Part shown: piece by piece, positions 16,728-24,736 of the stretch
How positions within the stretch are numbered: position 1 is the stretch's first letter
Layout of the letters: each line of letters begins with the position of its first letter
Source of the DNA: an uncultured Collinsella sp.
GTDB taxonomy: Bacteria > Actinomycetota > Coriobacteriia > Coriobacteriales > Coriobacteriaceae
Assembly: GCA_958445065.1 (NCBI GenBank)
Contig: CAUCQW010000013.1
Coordinates: forward strand, 1 to 64,000
Direction: 5' to 3'
Length of the DNA: 64,000 bases
Notes under the pieces: generated by a model
Told to the model about the DNA's origin: nothing
Database searches by the model: none
Seen by the model: the letters and a program-made list of their open reading frames with translations, nothing else
Translations under genes and position numbers: made by a program

Positions 16728-16853
16728 TTAGCGACGGTGGCCTTTCTTTTTGGGCTTCGAGCCCTGCTTGAGTGCCTTGGAAAGGCCGACAAGGGCCGTG
16801 AGGAGCGAGACCATAGCGGTCAGGAGCTTCACGAGCTCGGTGAAATCGGTCAT
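16728..16853 (-). CDS. 41-residue amphipathic/hydrophobic peptide with basic tail
   Basis: A very short frame: a hydrophobic Leu/Val/Thr/Ala stretch (about 7-28) followed by a Lys/Arg-rich tail. It is preceded by GGAGGTG 8 bases before ATG 16853, one of the best ribosome sites in the island. The pattern (short membrane helix plus cationic tail) matches holin-like or type I toxin peptides. It sits alone between the phosphoesterase and mobilization modules. No antisense RNA or promoter was resolved. Confidence 0.55.
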   Translation of the reverse strand: MTDFTELVKLLTAMVSLLTALVGLSKALKQGSKPKKKGHRR

Positions 16854-17040
16854 GGGCATCACCTCCCATCGGATGGAGGGCTCTGCCCGGCACGAGGGCT
16901 GCCGCCAGCAAGGACGATTCTATCAGAGCGGCTGACTCCCGCCGATCAATTCATACTCCTCACCCTCGCCGAATTGCGAGCATGAAAGAATCGGCACTGG
17001 ATGGCAGCGCGCTAGGGCACCGACGATAGGCTTTCCAAAA

Positions 17041-18240
17041 CTAGCGAGGCGTGCCTCCGCGTGAGAAATCACCGCGATCGACAACGCGATCGTCCATCTG
17101 TCGCGACACGGCGCTACCGCTGTGCGCCTGGCCGGCGGCGCGAACACGGTCGTCGCCGGCATCGACAACGCCGCCGGAATAGCGGTTGCGAATCTCCCTT
17201 GCGTAGCCGCGACGCGCAAGAAGCTCATCGCGAACCGCCGGATCTTCGAGCAGATCTTCATCGCACTTCGGTGCGATGAACTTAGGGAAGAGATTGTAGG
17301 CGACGCCCTTGCTCGCCTTTGCCTGCTCGACCCACGCCGAATACGCTTTTTTAAGCCGTTGGATGTAGATCTCACAGCGCTTCTCGTATGGAAGGGCTCG
17401 CTCGGCTTCAAGCACGTTATTTTTGAAGGCCGCCTCAAGTTGCTTGACCGCAAACCGACCGTCAAGACGGGTCAGGTTGAAAGTGCACTTCGGGTTGCCG
17501 GCCTCTTTGATATCAAGATCTGTCGCATAGACACGATTGTTCTTGATGAAAATGTCTACGCCCCATGAGGCAAGTAATTTTTTGAACTGCTCCATATTCT
17601 TCGGGTGGTAGTCGTTGATTGCAATATGGATCAGCTCGCGCAGATTGTTTTTATAACTGTACTCTCCGCGATCGACAATCTCCTTTTCAATATCGCGCGG
17701 CTGTCGATCTCGAATCTTCGAATTCTTCTTTCCCTTTTCGAGCTGGGCGAGATTCCAGTCCTTATCGAGTTCGCGGACCCATGAGGCGCGTTCGTACTTT
17801 CCATGCCGCCCGCCCGTCTCGCAACGCTTGCCAGTTAACAAATCGGTACGGTTGATCGCCATGTGCACTGCGTAGCGTTTTCCCGCCTTATCGCTTTCTT
17901 CGTGCAGCGCGAGAATCACCTGTTGATGCATATAGTGCTTCGCAAGCCATTGCTCCGCGTAGGCCAAACATGCATCGGGGGTCATCTTGCCCCCGTTGCA
18001 TGAGCATTCTTCCGGAAGGAACGCGAGGATCTGATGAAGCAAGATTACGTTTTTGGCTCCGGCTCTCGACGGCTTGTCGTGATGGAAAACCTTTCTGGTT
18101 CTATCCATTTTCGAAAACCAGCGATCGCTGTATTCGATGTTCCAGCCACCACGCGCAAGCGCATCTTTTCCGTTGATGTATTTACGGACGTTCTTTGCGT
18201 AGCGATCGCTCGAAACGCTTTTCTGTTTGATAACCGTCAC
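17041..18240 (-). CDS. Relaxase (MobA/VirD2-like mobilization nuclease)
   Basis: 399 residues. The N-terminal region carries a tyrosine-containing start (SSDRYAKNVRKYI) and histidine-rich segments, including HEESDKAGKRYAVHMAINR, consistent with the metal-binding motif III of MOBP-type relaxases. The C-terminal part is charged and variable. It would nick oriT and pilot the single strand into a recipient. It starts with GTG overlapping the MobC stop (GTGA). No coupling protein or type IV secretion gene is present, so transfer must rely on a helper system. Confidence 0.75.
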   Translation of the reverse strand: MTVIKQKSVSSDRYAKNVRKYINGKDALARGGWNIEYSDRWFSKMDRTRKVFHHDKPSRAGAKNVILLHQILAFLPEECSCNGGKMTPDACLAYAEQWLAKHYMHQQVILALHEESDKAGKRYAVHMAINRTDLLTGKRCETGGRHGKYERASWVRELDKDWNLAQLEKGKKNSKIRDRQPRDIEKEIVDRGEYSYKNNLRELIHIAINDYHPKNMEQFKKLLASWGVDIFIKNNRVYATDLDIKEAGNPKCTFNLTRLDGRFAVKQLEAAFKNNVLEAERALPYEKRCEIYIQRLKKAYSAWVEQAKASKGVAYNLFPKFIAPKCDEDLLEDPAVRDELLARRGYAREIRNRYSGGVVDAGDDRVRAAGQAHSGSAVSRQMDDRVVDRGDFSRGGTPR

Positions 18241-18770
18241 TTCACATCACCACCAACGAAATAGCGCTTCTCGAGCTCATCGATAAAACAGTCCAGCTTA
18301 CGCCCAACTTGGTAAACCTTTTCGAGTGTGCGGAAAACAGCTTTCTCGTTGTACGCGGGAAGCCCCTGGGCGTTCACGAAGTACATCAGCTGATTGAGAT
18401 TCGTTCCTTCCTTCAGAAGTTCGTGATAAATCTTGTCGATCGACGCCCGATCGACATCGATTTTCTCGACATTCCCTTTGAGCAGTACGCGCCGCGCATA
18501 CGAGCTCACGGTCACGCCAAGGGAATCAGCATTGCTTTCGATTTTCTTTTTTTCTTCCGGCGAGACCCGGACGTGAATGTCATCGGTTCGGAATTTCTGC
18601 CCAGCGATTTCCGAAAAACCAAAATCGATATCGAGATCGTCGGCATTGCACAAAACGAAGCGGATGAGTTCCGCCTCGCTCATCTCATGTCGCTTTGCGA
18701 TTGCAGCGATGGTTTTCTTCTCGTCATTTGAAAGAGACGCCTTGACGGTGTGTGGGCGGAGCCTGCTCAT
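18237..18770 (-). CDS. mobC: MobC-type mobilization accessory protein
   Basis: 177 residues. The N-terminus and the segment HVRVSPEEKKKIESNADSLG look like ribbon-helix-helix DNA binding, and the GTNLNQLMYFVNAQG stretch is typical of the MobC family. MobC proteins bind oriT and help the relaxase open it. ATG 18770 has GAGGAGG 5 bases before it. The relaxase follows with a 4-base overlap, and the structured oriT-like DNA lies directly upstream. Confidence 0.8.
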   Translation of the reverse strand: MSRLRPHTVKASLSNDEKKTIAAIAKRHEMSEAELIRFVLCNADDLDIDFGFSEIAGQKFRTDDIHVRVSPEEKKKIESNADSLGVTVSSYARRVLLKGNVEKIDVDRASIDKIYHELLKEGTNLNQLMYFVNAQGLPAYNEKAVFRTLEKVYQVGRKLDCFIDELEKRYFVGGDVK

Positions 18771-18956
18771 GATTCCTCCTCGGAAAACGAATCAGCGATC
18801 GGAGAGGACTCCGATCAAAACCTGCTATGCGATTCGCTTTCCTTGATGAGGAACGGCTGGCGTCGTTCCAAAAATGAAGAATCGTCGCCGCGATTCTTCA
18901 TCGCGAAGTTTCAACTTCACGATAACCTTATCGCCGCAGCAGGCGATAGGCAAGGT

Positions 18957-19010
18957 CTGTGGCGTGGTGTTTTTGGGGTCCGAATGGGCCCACAAAAATG
19001 CCACCCACAG
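18957..19010. other. Probable oriT: imperfect inverted repeat upstream of mobC
   Basis: Arms of about 25 bases (CTGTGGCGTGGTGTTTTTGG... and ...CACAAAAATGCCACCCACAG) pair around GAAT. Smaller hairpins lie between it and mobC: GATCGGAG/CTCCGATC, GAAGAATCG/CGATTCTTC, GAAGTT/AACTTC and TATCGCC/GGCGATA. Hairpin-rich DNA just upstream of mobC-relaxase is the usual place for oriT. The nick site cannot be read from sequence alone. Confidence 0.55.
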
Positions 19011-19129
19011 TCATCTTGCAATCACCGGAACGGCGATTGGGCGGAGCGTAGCGTAGACACGAAATGAGAGGCCTCGTTTCGAGCGAAAGGCTTCGCGGTG
19101 TCGTAGTGTCAGCGGAGACCGTGAGCGGA

Positions 19130-19230
19130 AGCGAATTTTTAACGCGAAGGATGCTGAGTGTTAGAAATTCGCTGTAGCGAGAGCGGAGCGGTGATGCGAA
19201 TGCGAGGGATGCCGAGTGTTTGCATTACCG
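19130..19230. repeat. Two hairpins sharing the same 16-base loop
   Basis: Loop GCGAAGGATGCTGAGT (19144-19159) and loop GCGAGGGATGCCGAGT (19202-19217) are 58 bases apart and match at 14 of 16 positions. The stems are unrelated (AGCGAATTTTTAAC... versus CGGTGATGCGAAT...). Conserved loop with divergent stem is RNA- or single-strand-DNA-like. The remaining sequence from 18771 to 19460 holds more short hairpins but no gene. Confidence 0.55.
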
Positions 19231-19460
19231 CGCAGCGGACTCCGGGCGAGGGCTGAAGCAAGTTGATGGAAGACCTTACCGATTTGCGGAAGGTTTTGCC
19301 CAAAGCATCCGGCACCGCCGGATTCTTTTGGAACGCCCTCTCGTTTGATTGCTTTCCTATCGTTTGCTCCTAGACTGGGCGTCTAAAAAAGGCGGCCGAA
19401 CCGGCCGCCCACAAATAAATAAACATTTACCGAATGTAAGAGGAGAGGAACATATGTCCA

Positions 19461-20111
19461 TCATTCCCAGTGACCGGCAACATCGACGACCCAATGTTGT
19501 CCCGTAGCCTGCTGTTCATAATGTCCTTGGTCCTCAGAGGTGGTATACGAATCATTGATTGCAGAACCGCCGTTAGGATGCTGCGCATCGCCAAAAGTAG
19601 CGTGAGCGTGAGCGTCCATTTCGGCTGCAGATCCAAATGCTGCGTGGCATGCACTGCAGATCCAACGTTCATGGCGCGTATAAACCACATTCGGCACCCA
19701 GACCTGGCTGTAATCTGTCTCCCAGTGGCCCTGCTCGGCAACCCACTTCTTCTGGCTGCCGCCGTTGGAAGAGGAATTGTTGCTGCCGGAACTCTGCGAA
19801 TTGCCGGAATTCTGCTTGGACTGGGAGGAATCGCCCTTGTTGTCCGACTTCGAGGAATCGGAAGACTTGTTATCCTCCTTCTTGGAGTCATCGGACTTCT
19901 GGTCCTTGTCGTCGGATTCTTTCTTCTCCTCGGTCTTGGTTCCAGAGGTTTGCGCCGCCTTTTCTTCGCTTGGCTTCTTTTTGTCTTTGTTCTTTACCGC
20001 TGTGGCGGCCCTTTCCGTAGAGCCGCTTCCTTGCTTTGCAACGCCGGCACATCCAAGTTGAGGTGCCGAAAGGCACACCAGAAGCGCAACGATAATAGCC
20101 TTTTTTCTCAC
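19461..20111 (-). CDS. Secreted lipoprotein with C2H2-like zinc-finger segment
   Basis: About 216 residues. A basic start, hydrophobic core and LGC lipobox (Cys about 21) mark a lipoprotein. Residues ~30-120 are a highly charged Lys/Ser/Asp/Asn disordered stalk. The C-terminal domain has WICSACHAAF....DAHAH, resembling a C2H2 zinc finger, flanked by repeated GHW/W-V motifs. This finger-in-lipoprotein layout occurs on Gram-positive surface proteins. GTG 20111 with GGGGAG 6 bases upstream is preferred; ATG 20129 is the alternative. It lies downstream of the giant surface protein gene on the same strand and may act with it. Confidence 0.7.
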   Translation of the reverse strand: MRKKAIIVALLVCLSAPQLGCAGVAKQGSGSTERAATAVKNKDKKKPSEEKAAQTSGTKTEEKKESDDKDQKSDDSKKEDNKSSDSSKSDNKGDSSQSKQNSGNSQSSGSNNSSSNGGSQKKWVAEQGHWETDYSQVWVPNVVYTRHERWICSACHAAFGSAAEMDAHAHATFGDAQHPNGGSAINDSYTTSEDQGHYEQQATGQHWVVDVAGHWE

Positions 20112-20176
20112 ACCGATCTCCCCGTCCATGAAACCGGGCGTTGGACACTAGCCGATATCCAACGCCCGACTCGCTT

Positions 20177-23100
20177 TTACATCTGCTCGCGGCGCTTCTT
20201 CCGGTCGAGGAAGACGCCGGCTGCCACAAGGACGGTACCGCCGATGGCGAACGTCTCGCCGATGAGGCCCGTGCGGTCGCCGGTCTGGGCGAGGTTGCCG
20301 GGCCGGGCGGTCTCCGTGCCGGCGAGATGCTTCGGGCTGTATGCCACCTGTTGCTTTGCGGCCTCCTCTGCCTCCTGTCGTGCGATCTCATCGGAAAGCT
20401 CCTGCTCCGCCGCGATGCGGTCGGACTTCGCCTGCTCGTAGGCGGCGAGCGCCGCATCATAGCCGGGCTTGAGCCCGTCCAGCGCAGCCTGCTTCTCGTC
20501 CAGGATGACTTTGGCGGGCGCGACCTTGGCACGTGCCTCGACTGCTGCGGCGAAAAGCGCGTTGAGGGCGTCATCCGCGTTCGCGTCATGGCCGGAAGCG
20601 ATCGCCGCGTCGGCATTGATGGAGTTCAGCCTCGCCAGCTTGGCGTCTGCCTGCGCCTTTGCCTGTTCGGCGGCGGAGACCAGGGACTCGGCGGCGATGG
20701 TATCCGCCTTCGCGGCATCGAGCGCGGCCTTGGTGTCATTGACGGCCTTTACTGCATCCTGCTGGCGCTGCTGTGCCTCTGCGAGCTTCGCGGCAAGACC
20801 GGTGAGGATGTCGAGGTTCGACTGTGCGTCCTCGAGATCGGTCTGGGAGCCGGTGAGCCTGTCGGCGGCAACGCCGGTGTCGGCCTTTGCGGCATCGACG
20901 GCACGCTGGGCATCCGCGAGGGCGCGTGCGGTGCCGTCCGCCTTTTGCTTGGCGGCTGCGAGGACTGCCGCCTTCTCGGCTTGGTCGGCTGCCGCCGCGT
21001 CGTGAACGCTCTTTGCTGTATCGACCGCCTTCTTGGCGTCGGCGATGTCCTGGAAGAACTTCGCGAGGTCGGCGTTCGCATCGTCCACGCCCTGCTGCTT
21101 AGCAGCGGTGTCCGCCTTGGCGGAATCCAACTTAGACTGTGCGGTCGTTACGGCTGCGTTGGCAGCATCAAAGGCGACCTGCTTCTGCTGGACGGTCGAC
21201 TTTGCCGTATCGACTGCCGCGTTGGCGGCATCGAGGTCCGATTTCGCCGCATCAAGCTCGGTCTGGGCATCCGTGACGCCCTGTTGCTTGGCGGCGACAT
21301 CAGCATTGGCGGCATCGACGGCACGCTGGGCATCCGCGACGCCCTGCTTCGCGGCATCGACACCTGCCTGTGCGGAATCCGCTGCGACCTGCTTCTGCTG
21401 AACGGTTGCGGTGGCGCCGGCGGCTGCCTGCTTCTTGGATGCGAGATCGGCCTTGGCTGCGTCGAGTGCGCTCTTGGCGTTCTTGAGACCGTTGATATAG
21501 GAGGTCAGCTTTTGCTCGTACTCGTCGACGGAGATGGGGTTCGTGTTCCAACCGGAGCCGGACCAGCCGGAGATCTCTGCGGTATAGCACTGCGTCTGAA
21601 GCCCGGACATGGTGCCCTTGGTGCAGGTTGCCATTCCCATAACGGCGAGTTCGGGATTGATGATGTTCATGTAATGGCCGACGGTGCCGCTGCTGCCGTT
21701 CTCCCAGCGGCAGTTGTTTGCAATCCAATGGTTGATTGCGACGCCGTTCTTTGCATAGAAATCATAGGCATCCTTGCCGACAAGACCGGTGACTCCATAA
21801 AGGGCCTCCGTTGCCTTGTCGAAAAAGCCCTTCTCCTGCTCGATCCACTGCCCACTCGGATCGATTCCGTAATTCCATGCCAGGTTTTCGGCAAAATTAT
21901 ATTGACGGGCATGATCGAGCACAGTGTCACTGTAGTTGGCATCCGCAATGGCACCGGCGATGAGCTTGTAGGTGACCTGGAGCTCGGACAGGCCGACCGA
22001 CTTGCGGTAGTCGTTGACGGACTTCATCCACCTGATCGCATTGAGCATGTTATCAAGGGACGTGGCGTCCTTGGAGTTGCCGACTTCGGTCTTTCCGGCA
22101 TATTTGGCGTTCAGGATGATGTTGACTGCGTCATCGGCACCCATGGCACGGAAGAAGCCGATGGCTCCCTGCTTGAGCTGCGCGTCGGCGGAATCGAGTT
22201 TTGCCTGTGCCTCGTCGACCTTCTGCTGCGCGGCGGTCACGGCGGCGTCTGCGGTATCCTTTGCGGCCTTGGCGTTCGCAAGCTCTACATCGGCGGCTGC
22301 CTTGGCGGACTCAGCGTCCTTGACAGCCTGCTTCGCTGCATCCAGCTTGGAGATGGCGTCGACGTTCGCCTGCTTGGCGGCATCGAGGTCGGCGTTCGCG
22401 GCATCGAGTGCGGACTGGGCGGCGTTCATGCCGGATTCGGCATCGGCCGCGGCCTGCTGCTTTATGGAGAGGGACGCCTGGGCATCATTCAGCTCGGTCT
22501 GCGCCGTTGCTGCAGCGGACTGCGCCTGCTCGAGCTCGGACTCGCACTGGGACTGTGCCGCTTGTGCGGCAGCGAGGGCTGCCTCCGCGTCCGCGACCTT
22601 CTGTTTTGCCGCATCGTACTCCGGACCGCTGGCGCCTGCCTCCGCTGCGGCGAGGTCGGCTTTCGCCTTCTCGTAGGCGGCGCTGGCGGCTGCGGCCTTC
22701 GCATCCGCCGCGTCCTTGTTCTGCTGGGCTGCAGTGAGGACGGCATCGGCGGAATCCTTTGCAGACTGGGCCGCAACCAGCTTGGACTGGGCATCGGCAA
22801 GCGTCGCGTTGGCGTTGTCGAGTTCGGCCTGTGCCCTGCTCACGGTATCCGTGGCGTCGCGCACGGCCTGCTCGGCGGCACGGATAGCCTCCGGGGTGGC
22901 GCCTACGGCATCGGCCTTGGCTTTATCGAGGGCGTCCTTGGCATCTTGGGCCGCCTTGAGGGCGGACTGGTACGCTTCGACCTTCTCGGACGCATCTGCC
23001 TTGGCGTCTGCGAGACCCGCCTTCGCCTGCTCGAGGTCCTTGCCGGCGGCATCGGCGGCGTCCTTGCCCTCTGCGACCTGACGGGCGTACTCGTCCATTG

Positions 23101-23533
23101 CCGCTCGGTCGGCTGCCGTGCCGGCGCTGACTGCCGAATCGTAGGATGCCTTGGCCTGGTCGCGGGCGGAAGCCGCCTCGTTGTAGGGACCGGCGGCCTC
23201 ATCGTAGGATGCCTTGGCGGCGTCCTCCTTCGCCTTCGCCTCGTCGACTGCCTTCTGCAGGTCCGCGATAGTCTGTGCGGCGGATTTTGCGCCGGTACCG
23301 GATGCCGCGCCGGCGTGGGCGGCGATCGGCGACATCACGGCGGGGTGCTGTGTGCCCCCGTCACCGGTCTGGGCGAATGCCGTGAACGGTGAGATGAGGC
23401 TCGACCCGGTCATGGCGGCCATGGTCGCCGCGGTGACGGTCAGACGCGCGATCCCCTTCGGAGTGTGAATCTTTTTGCTTGGCAGTGCGGCGAAGTGATC
23501 GCCACCGGCAGCGAAGTGCTTTCCCTGAGTCAT
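20177..23533 (-). CDS. Giant coiled-coil surface protein, SEC10/PgrA surface-exclusion type, sortase-anchored
   Basis: 1118 residues. A long signal peptide (about 1-55) precedes two Ala/Asp/Lys/Gln-rich coiled-coil arms (about 85-465 and 680-1055). Between them is a ~200-residue CAP-like domain (LNAIRWMKSVNDYRKSVGL, YNFAENLAW, VGHYMNIINP), the arrangement seen in SEC10/PgrA surface-exclusion proteins of conjugative plasmids. The C-terminus has a sorting signal, LAQTGD, then a hydrophobic segment and a basic tail. LAQTG departs from LPXTG. Its place in a mobilizable element suggests a role in blocking redundant transfer or in cell adhesion. Repeat-rich coding explains the long antisense open frame opposite it. 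Confidence 0.85.
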   Translation of the reverse strand: MTQGKHFAAGGDHFAALPSKKIHTPKGIARLTVTAATMAAMTGSSLISPFTAFAQTGDGGTQHPAVMSPIAAHAGAASGTGAKSAAQTIADLQKAVDEAKAKEDAAKASYDEAAGPYNEAASARDQAKASYDSAVSAGTAADRAAMDEYARQVAEGKDAADAAGKDLEQAKAGLADAKADASEKVEAYQSALKAAQDAKDALDKAKADAVGATPEAIRAAEQAVRDATDTVSRAQAELDNANATLADAQSKLVAAQSAKDSADAVLTAAQQNKDAADAKAAAASAAYEKAKADLAAAEAGASGPEYDAAKQKVADAEAALAAAQAAQSQCESELEQAQSAAATAQTELNDAQASLSIKQQAAADAESGMNAAQSALDAANADLDAAKQANVDAISKLDAAKQAVKDAESAKAAADVELANAKAAKDTADAAVTAAQQKVDEAQAKLDSADAQLKQGAIGFFRAMGADDAVNIILNAKYAGKTEVGNSKDATSLDNMLNAIRWMKSVNDYRKSVGLSELQVTYKLIAGAIADANYSDTVLDHARQYNFAENLAWNYGIDPSGQWIEQEKGFFDKATEALYGVTGLVGKDAYDFYAKNGVAINHWIANNCRWENGSSGTVGHYMNIINPELAVMGMATCTKGTMSGLQTQCYTAEISGWSGSGWNTNPISVDEYEQKLTSYINGLKNAKSALDAAKADLASKKQAAAGATATVQQKQVAADSAQAGVDAAKQGVADAQRAVDAANADVAAKQQGVTDAQTELDAAKSDLDAANAAVDTAKSTVQQKQVAFDAANAAVTTAQSKLDSAKADTAAKQQGVDDANADLAKFFQDIADAKKAVDTAKSVHDAAAADQAEKAAVLAAAKQKADGTARALADAQRAVDAAKADTGVAADRLTGSQTDLEDAQSNLDILTGLAAKLAEAQQRQQDAVKAVNDTKAALDAAKADTIAAESLVSAAEQAKAQADAKLARLNSINADAAIASGHDANADDALNALFAAAVEARAKVAPAKVILDEKQAALDGLKPGYDAALAAYEQAKSDRIAAEQELSDEIARQEAEEAAKQQVAYSPKHLAGTETARPGNLAQTGDRTGLIGETFAIGGTVLVAAGVFLDRKKRREQM

Positions 23534-23616
23534 TGTGCGGTTCCATTCCTTTTCCGTGCCCTATCCGACTGGGCATCAGAGTGCTTTCCAATAGAGATAA
23601 TTATGCGCCTTAACTG

Positions 23617-23657
23617 GGATTGTTGTATATAGTCCGTTGGCATAAATACAACAATCC
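23617..23657. promoter_or_regulatory. Operator: 12-bp perfect inverted repeat between divergent genes
   Basis: GGATTGTTGTAT (23617-23628) and ATACAACAATCC (23646-23657) are separated by 17 bases. A third half-site TACAACAATCC lies at 23689-23699 inside the start of the XRE gene. A smaller palindrome (CCATGAC..GTCATGG) overlaps the XRE start. It is placed to control both the surface protein (minus) and the XRE gene (plus). The likely ligand is the XRE protein itself. Confidence 0.75.
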
Positions 23658-23672
23658 ATGACTCTTTTTGTC

Positions 23673-23906
23673 ATGGATATCTCGCCGCTACAACAATCCT
23701 TTGGTCTACGGTGCAAAGAACTCAGATCAGAGTCTGGTTACTCACAAGAGCAATTTGCGAACCGCATTGACATGGACAGGTCTTACTATGCCTCGATAGA
23801 AGTCGGGAGAAGAAATGTCAGTCTTTCTAACCTCTCTAAAATTGCCAATGGATTCAACATATCAATTGCTGCACTTATGACTGGTGTCAGCGATAAAACG
23901 AATTAG
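23673..23906 (+). CDS. XRE-family helix-turn-helix regulator
   Basis: 77 residues, nearly all one HTH domain (LRSESGYSQEQFANRIDMDR followed by SYYASIEVGRRNVSLSNLSK). The compact form resembles restriction-modification controller proteins and plasmid repressors. ATG 23673 (MDISPLQQ) is preferred; ATG 23658 lies within the operator palindrome. It is divergent from the giant surface protein with an inverted-repeat operator between them, so it probably autoregulates and controls that gene. Codon use is AT-rich, like the integrase. Confidence 0.82.
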   Translation: MDISPLQQSFGLRCKELRSESGYSQEQFANRIDMDRSYYASIEVGRRNVSLSNLSKIANGFNISIAALMTGVSDKTN

Positions 23907-24007
23907 TCCATCATCATCATCAGCGAACGCAGTGAGCGTATCAATCGACGGCGTAGCCGGCGGCAAGGTCACGGCACGTGACCGCGCAGCGAGCTTTGCG
24001 AGCGAAG

Positions 24008-24035
24008 GGGACGGCATCGCCGTCCCTATTTCTTT
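24008..24035 (+). terminator. Terminator downstream of the XRE gene
   Basis: GGGACGGC / GCCGTCCC with a 3-base loop, followed by TATTTCTTT. Upstream (23930-24000) are further short hairpins such as GGTCAC..GTGACC. Confidence 0.7.
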
Positions 24036-24062
24036 ATAGTATATTTCTCCATTAATTGGTCT

Positions 24063-24224
24063 CACCAAAATGGGTATAGCACAAGCTTCTGAACAGGCGT
24101 TTTTATCAAAAACTCAAAGCAGTCGAATCATCAAAATGGTGAAATATTTTACCCAAAAGGGGGAAGCGCTTCACCAAAATGGAACCGACTGACAGCTGTT
24201 GAAAACTTTTATCCCCAAAATGGT
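24063..24224. repeat. Iteron-like CCAAAATGG repeats near the right end of the element
   Basis: CACCAAAATGG-type copies lie at about 24063, 24130 (TCAAAATGGTG), 24172 and 24213 (CCCAAAATGGTG), with a degenerate CCCAAAAGGGG at 24152. The core CCAAAATGG is nearly palindromic. They could be arm-type integrase sites or replication iterons. The 449-bp stretch 23907-24355 has no gene. Confidence 0.5.
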
Positions 24225-24354
24225 GATTTCCTGTTTTCAGTGGAAAACTCGGGAAGTCATAATATTTACTTACCAGATTTACAAACGGAAGCGGTTCTTA
24301 GCCCCAAAACCAGAACAGGTCAGAAGCAAAAATAACTCCTGACCTGCGATTTTC

Positions 24355-24401
24355 CTGGTGCCCCCGGGCGGATTCGAACCGTCGACACCCGCTTTAGGAG
24401 A
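24355..24401 (-). repeat. attR: 47-bp direct repeat within tRNA-Arg
   Basis: Identical to 10799-10845. It supplies the 3' half of the functional tRNA-Arg, so integration keeps the tRNA intact. Just inside the element is an inverted repeat (AGGTCAG..CTGACCT, about 24317-24345) that may replace the displaced tRNA terminator. Confidence 0.92.
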
Positions 24402-24431
24402 GCGGTGCTCTATCCCCTGAGCTACGGAGGC
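24356..24431 (-). tRNA. tRNA-Arg (anticodon CCT)
   Basis: 76 bases including an encoded CCA. The acceptor stem GCCTCCG pairs with CGGGGGC (one G-T pair). The anticodon stem CCGCT/AGCGG encloses loop CTCCTAA, giving anticodon CCT for AGG codons. The T loop GTTCGAATC is canonical. It is the integration target of the island, and its 3' half is duplicated at 10799. Confidence 0.95.
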
Positions 24432-24512
24432 ATGCTGTACTAGTGTAGCAGATTTACGCCGCTGTAATGCAACGTATAGCCACTCTTCGAAGTTGCGGTG
24501 GAACAGCCCTCC

Positions 24513-24712
24513 GGAAAGTGCGTCCCACTATCCAGGCAAATTCTGGGTCAGACTTTCCCCATGAGACTTCGCTGGGAAACTGTGACCCAGAATTTCGGCT
24601 CGAAACGGGACACGGTTTCCCAAACGACCCCGTTCCGGAAACTACATCCCGGAATCGACGCTCGAACTGGGATGCACTTTCCCGATCGAGCCACATGGGA
24701 GACTGCGCCCCA
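24513..24712. repeat. Family A palindrome array, locus 2 (3 units of 62 bp plus a degenerate half)
   Basis: Forward GGAAA motifs start at 24513, 24575 and 24637, and inverted partners (GGG....TTTCC) at 24545, 24607 and 24669: the same 62-bp period and 32-bp offset as locus 1. A decayed fourth forward motif lies near 24698. Preceding bases 24491-24506 (AGTTGCGGTGGAACAG) match one arm of the palindrome at 56673. Confidence 0.85.
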
Positions 24713-24736
24713 CTTTGAGGGGGCGCTCTTTAATGA

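Noticed and set aside
17041..18770. Self-transmissible conjugative element (ICE)
   Set aside because: No VirB4, VirD4/coupling or other secretion genes between attL and attR.
20141..23392. A 1083-residue open frame on the plus strand opposite the giant surface protein
   Set aside because: It is the shadow of Ala/Asp-rich coiled-coil coding on the minus strand. It has no ribosome site and gives implausible Cys/Gly/Leu-rich sequence.
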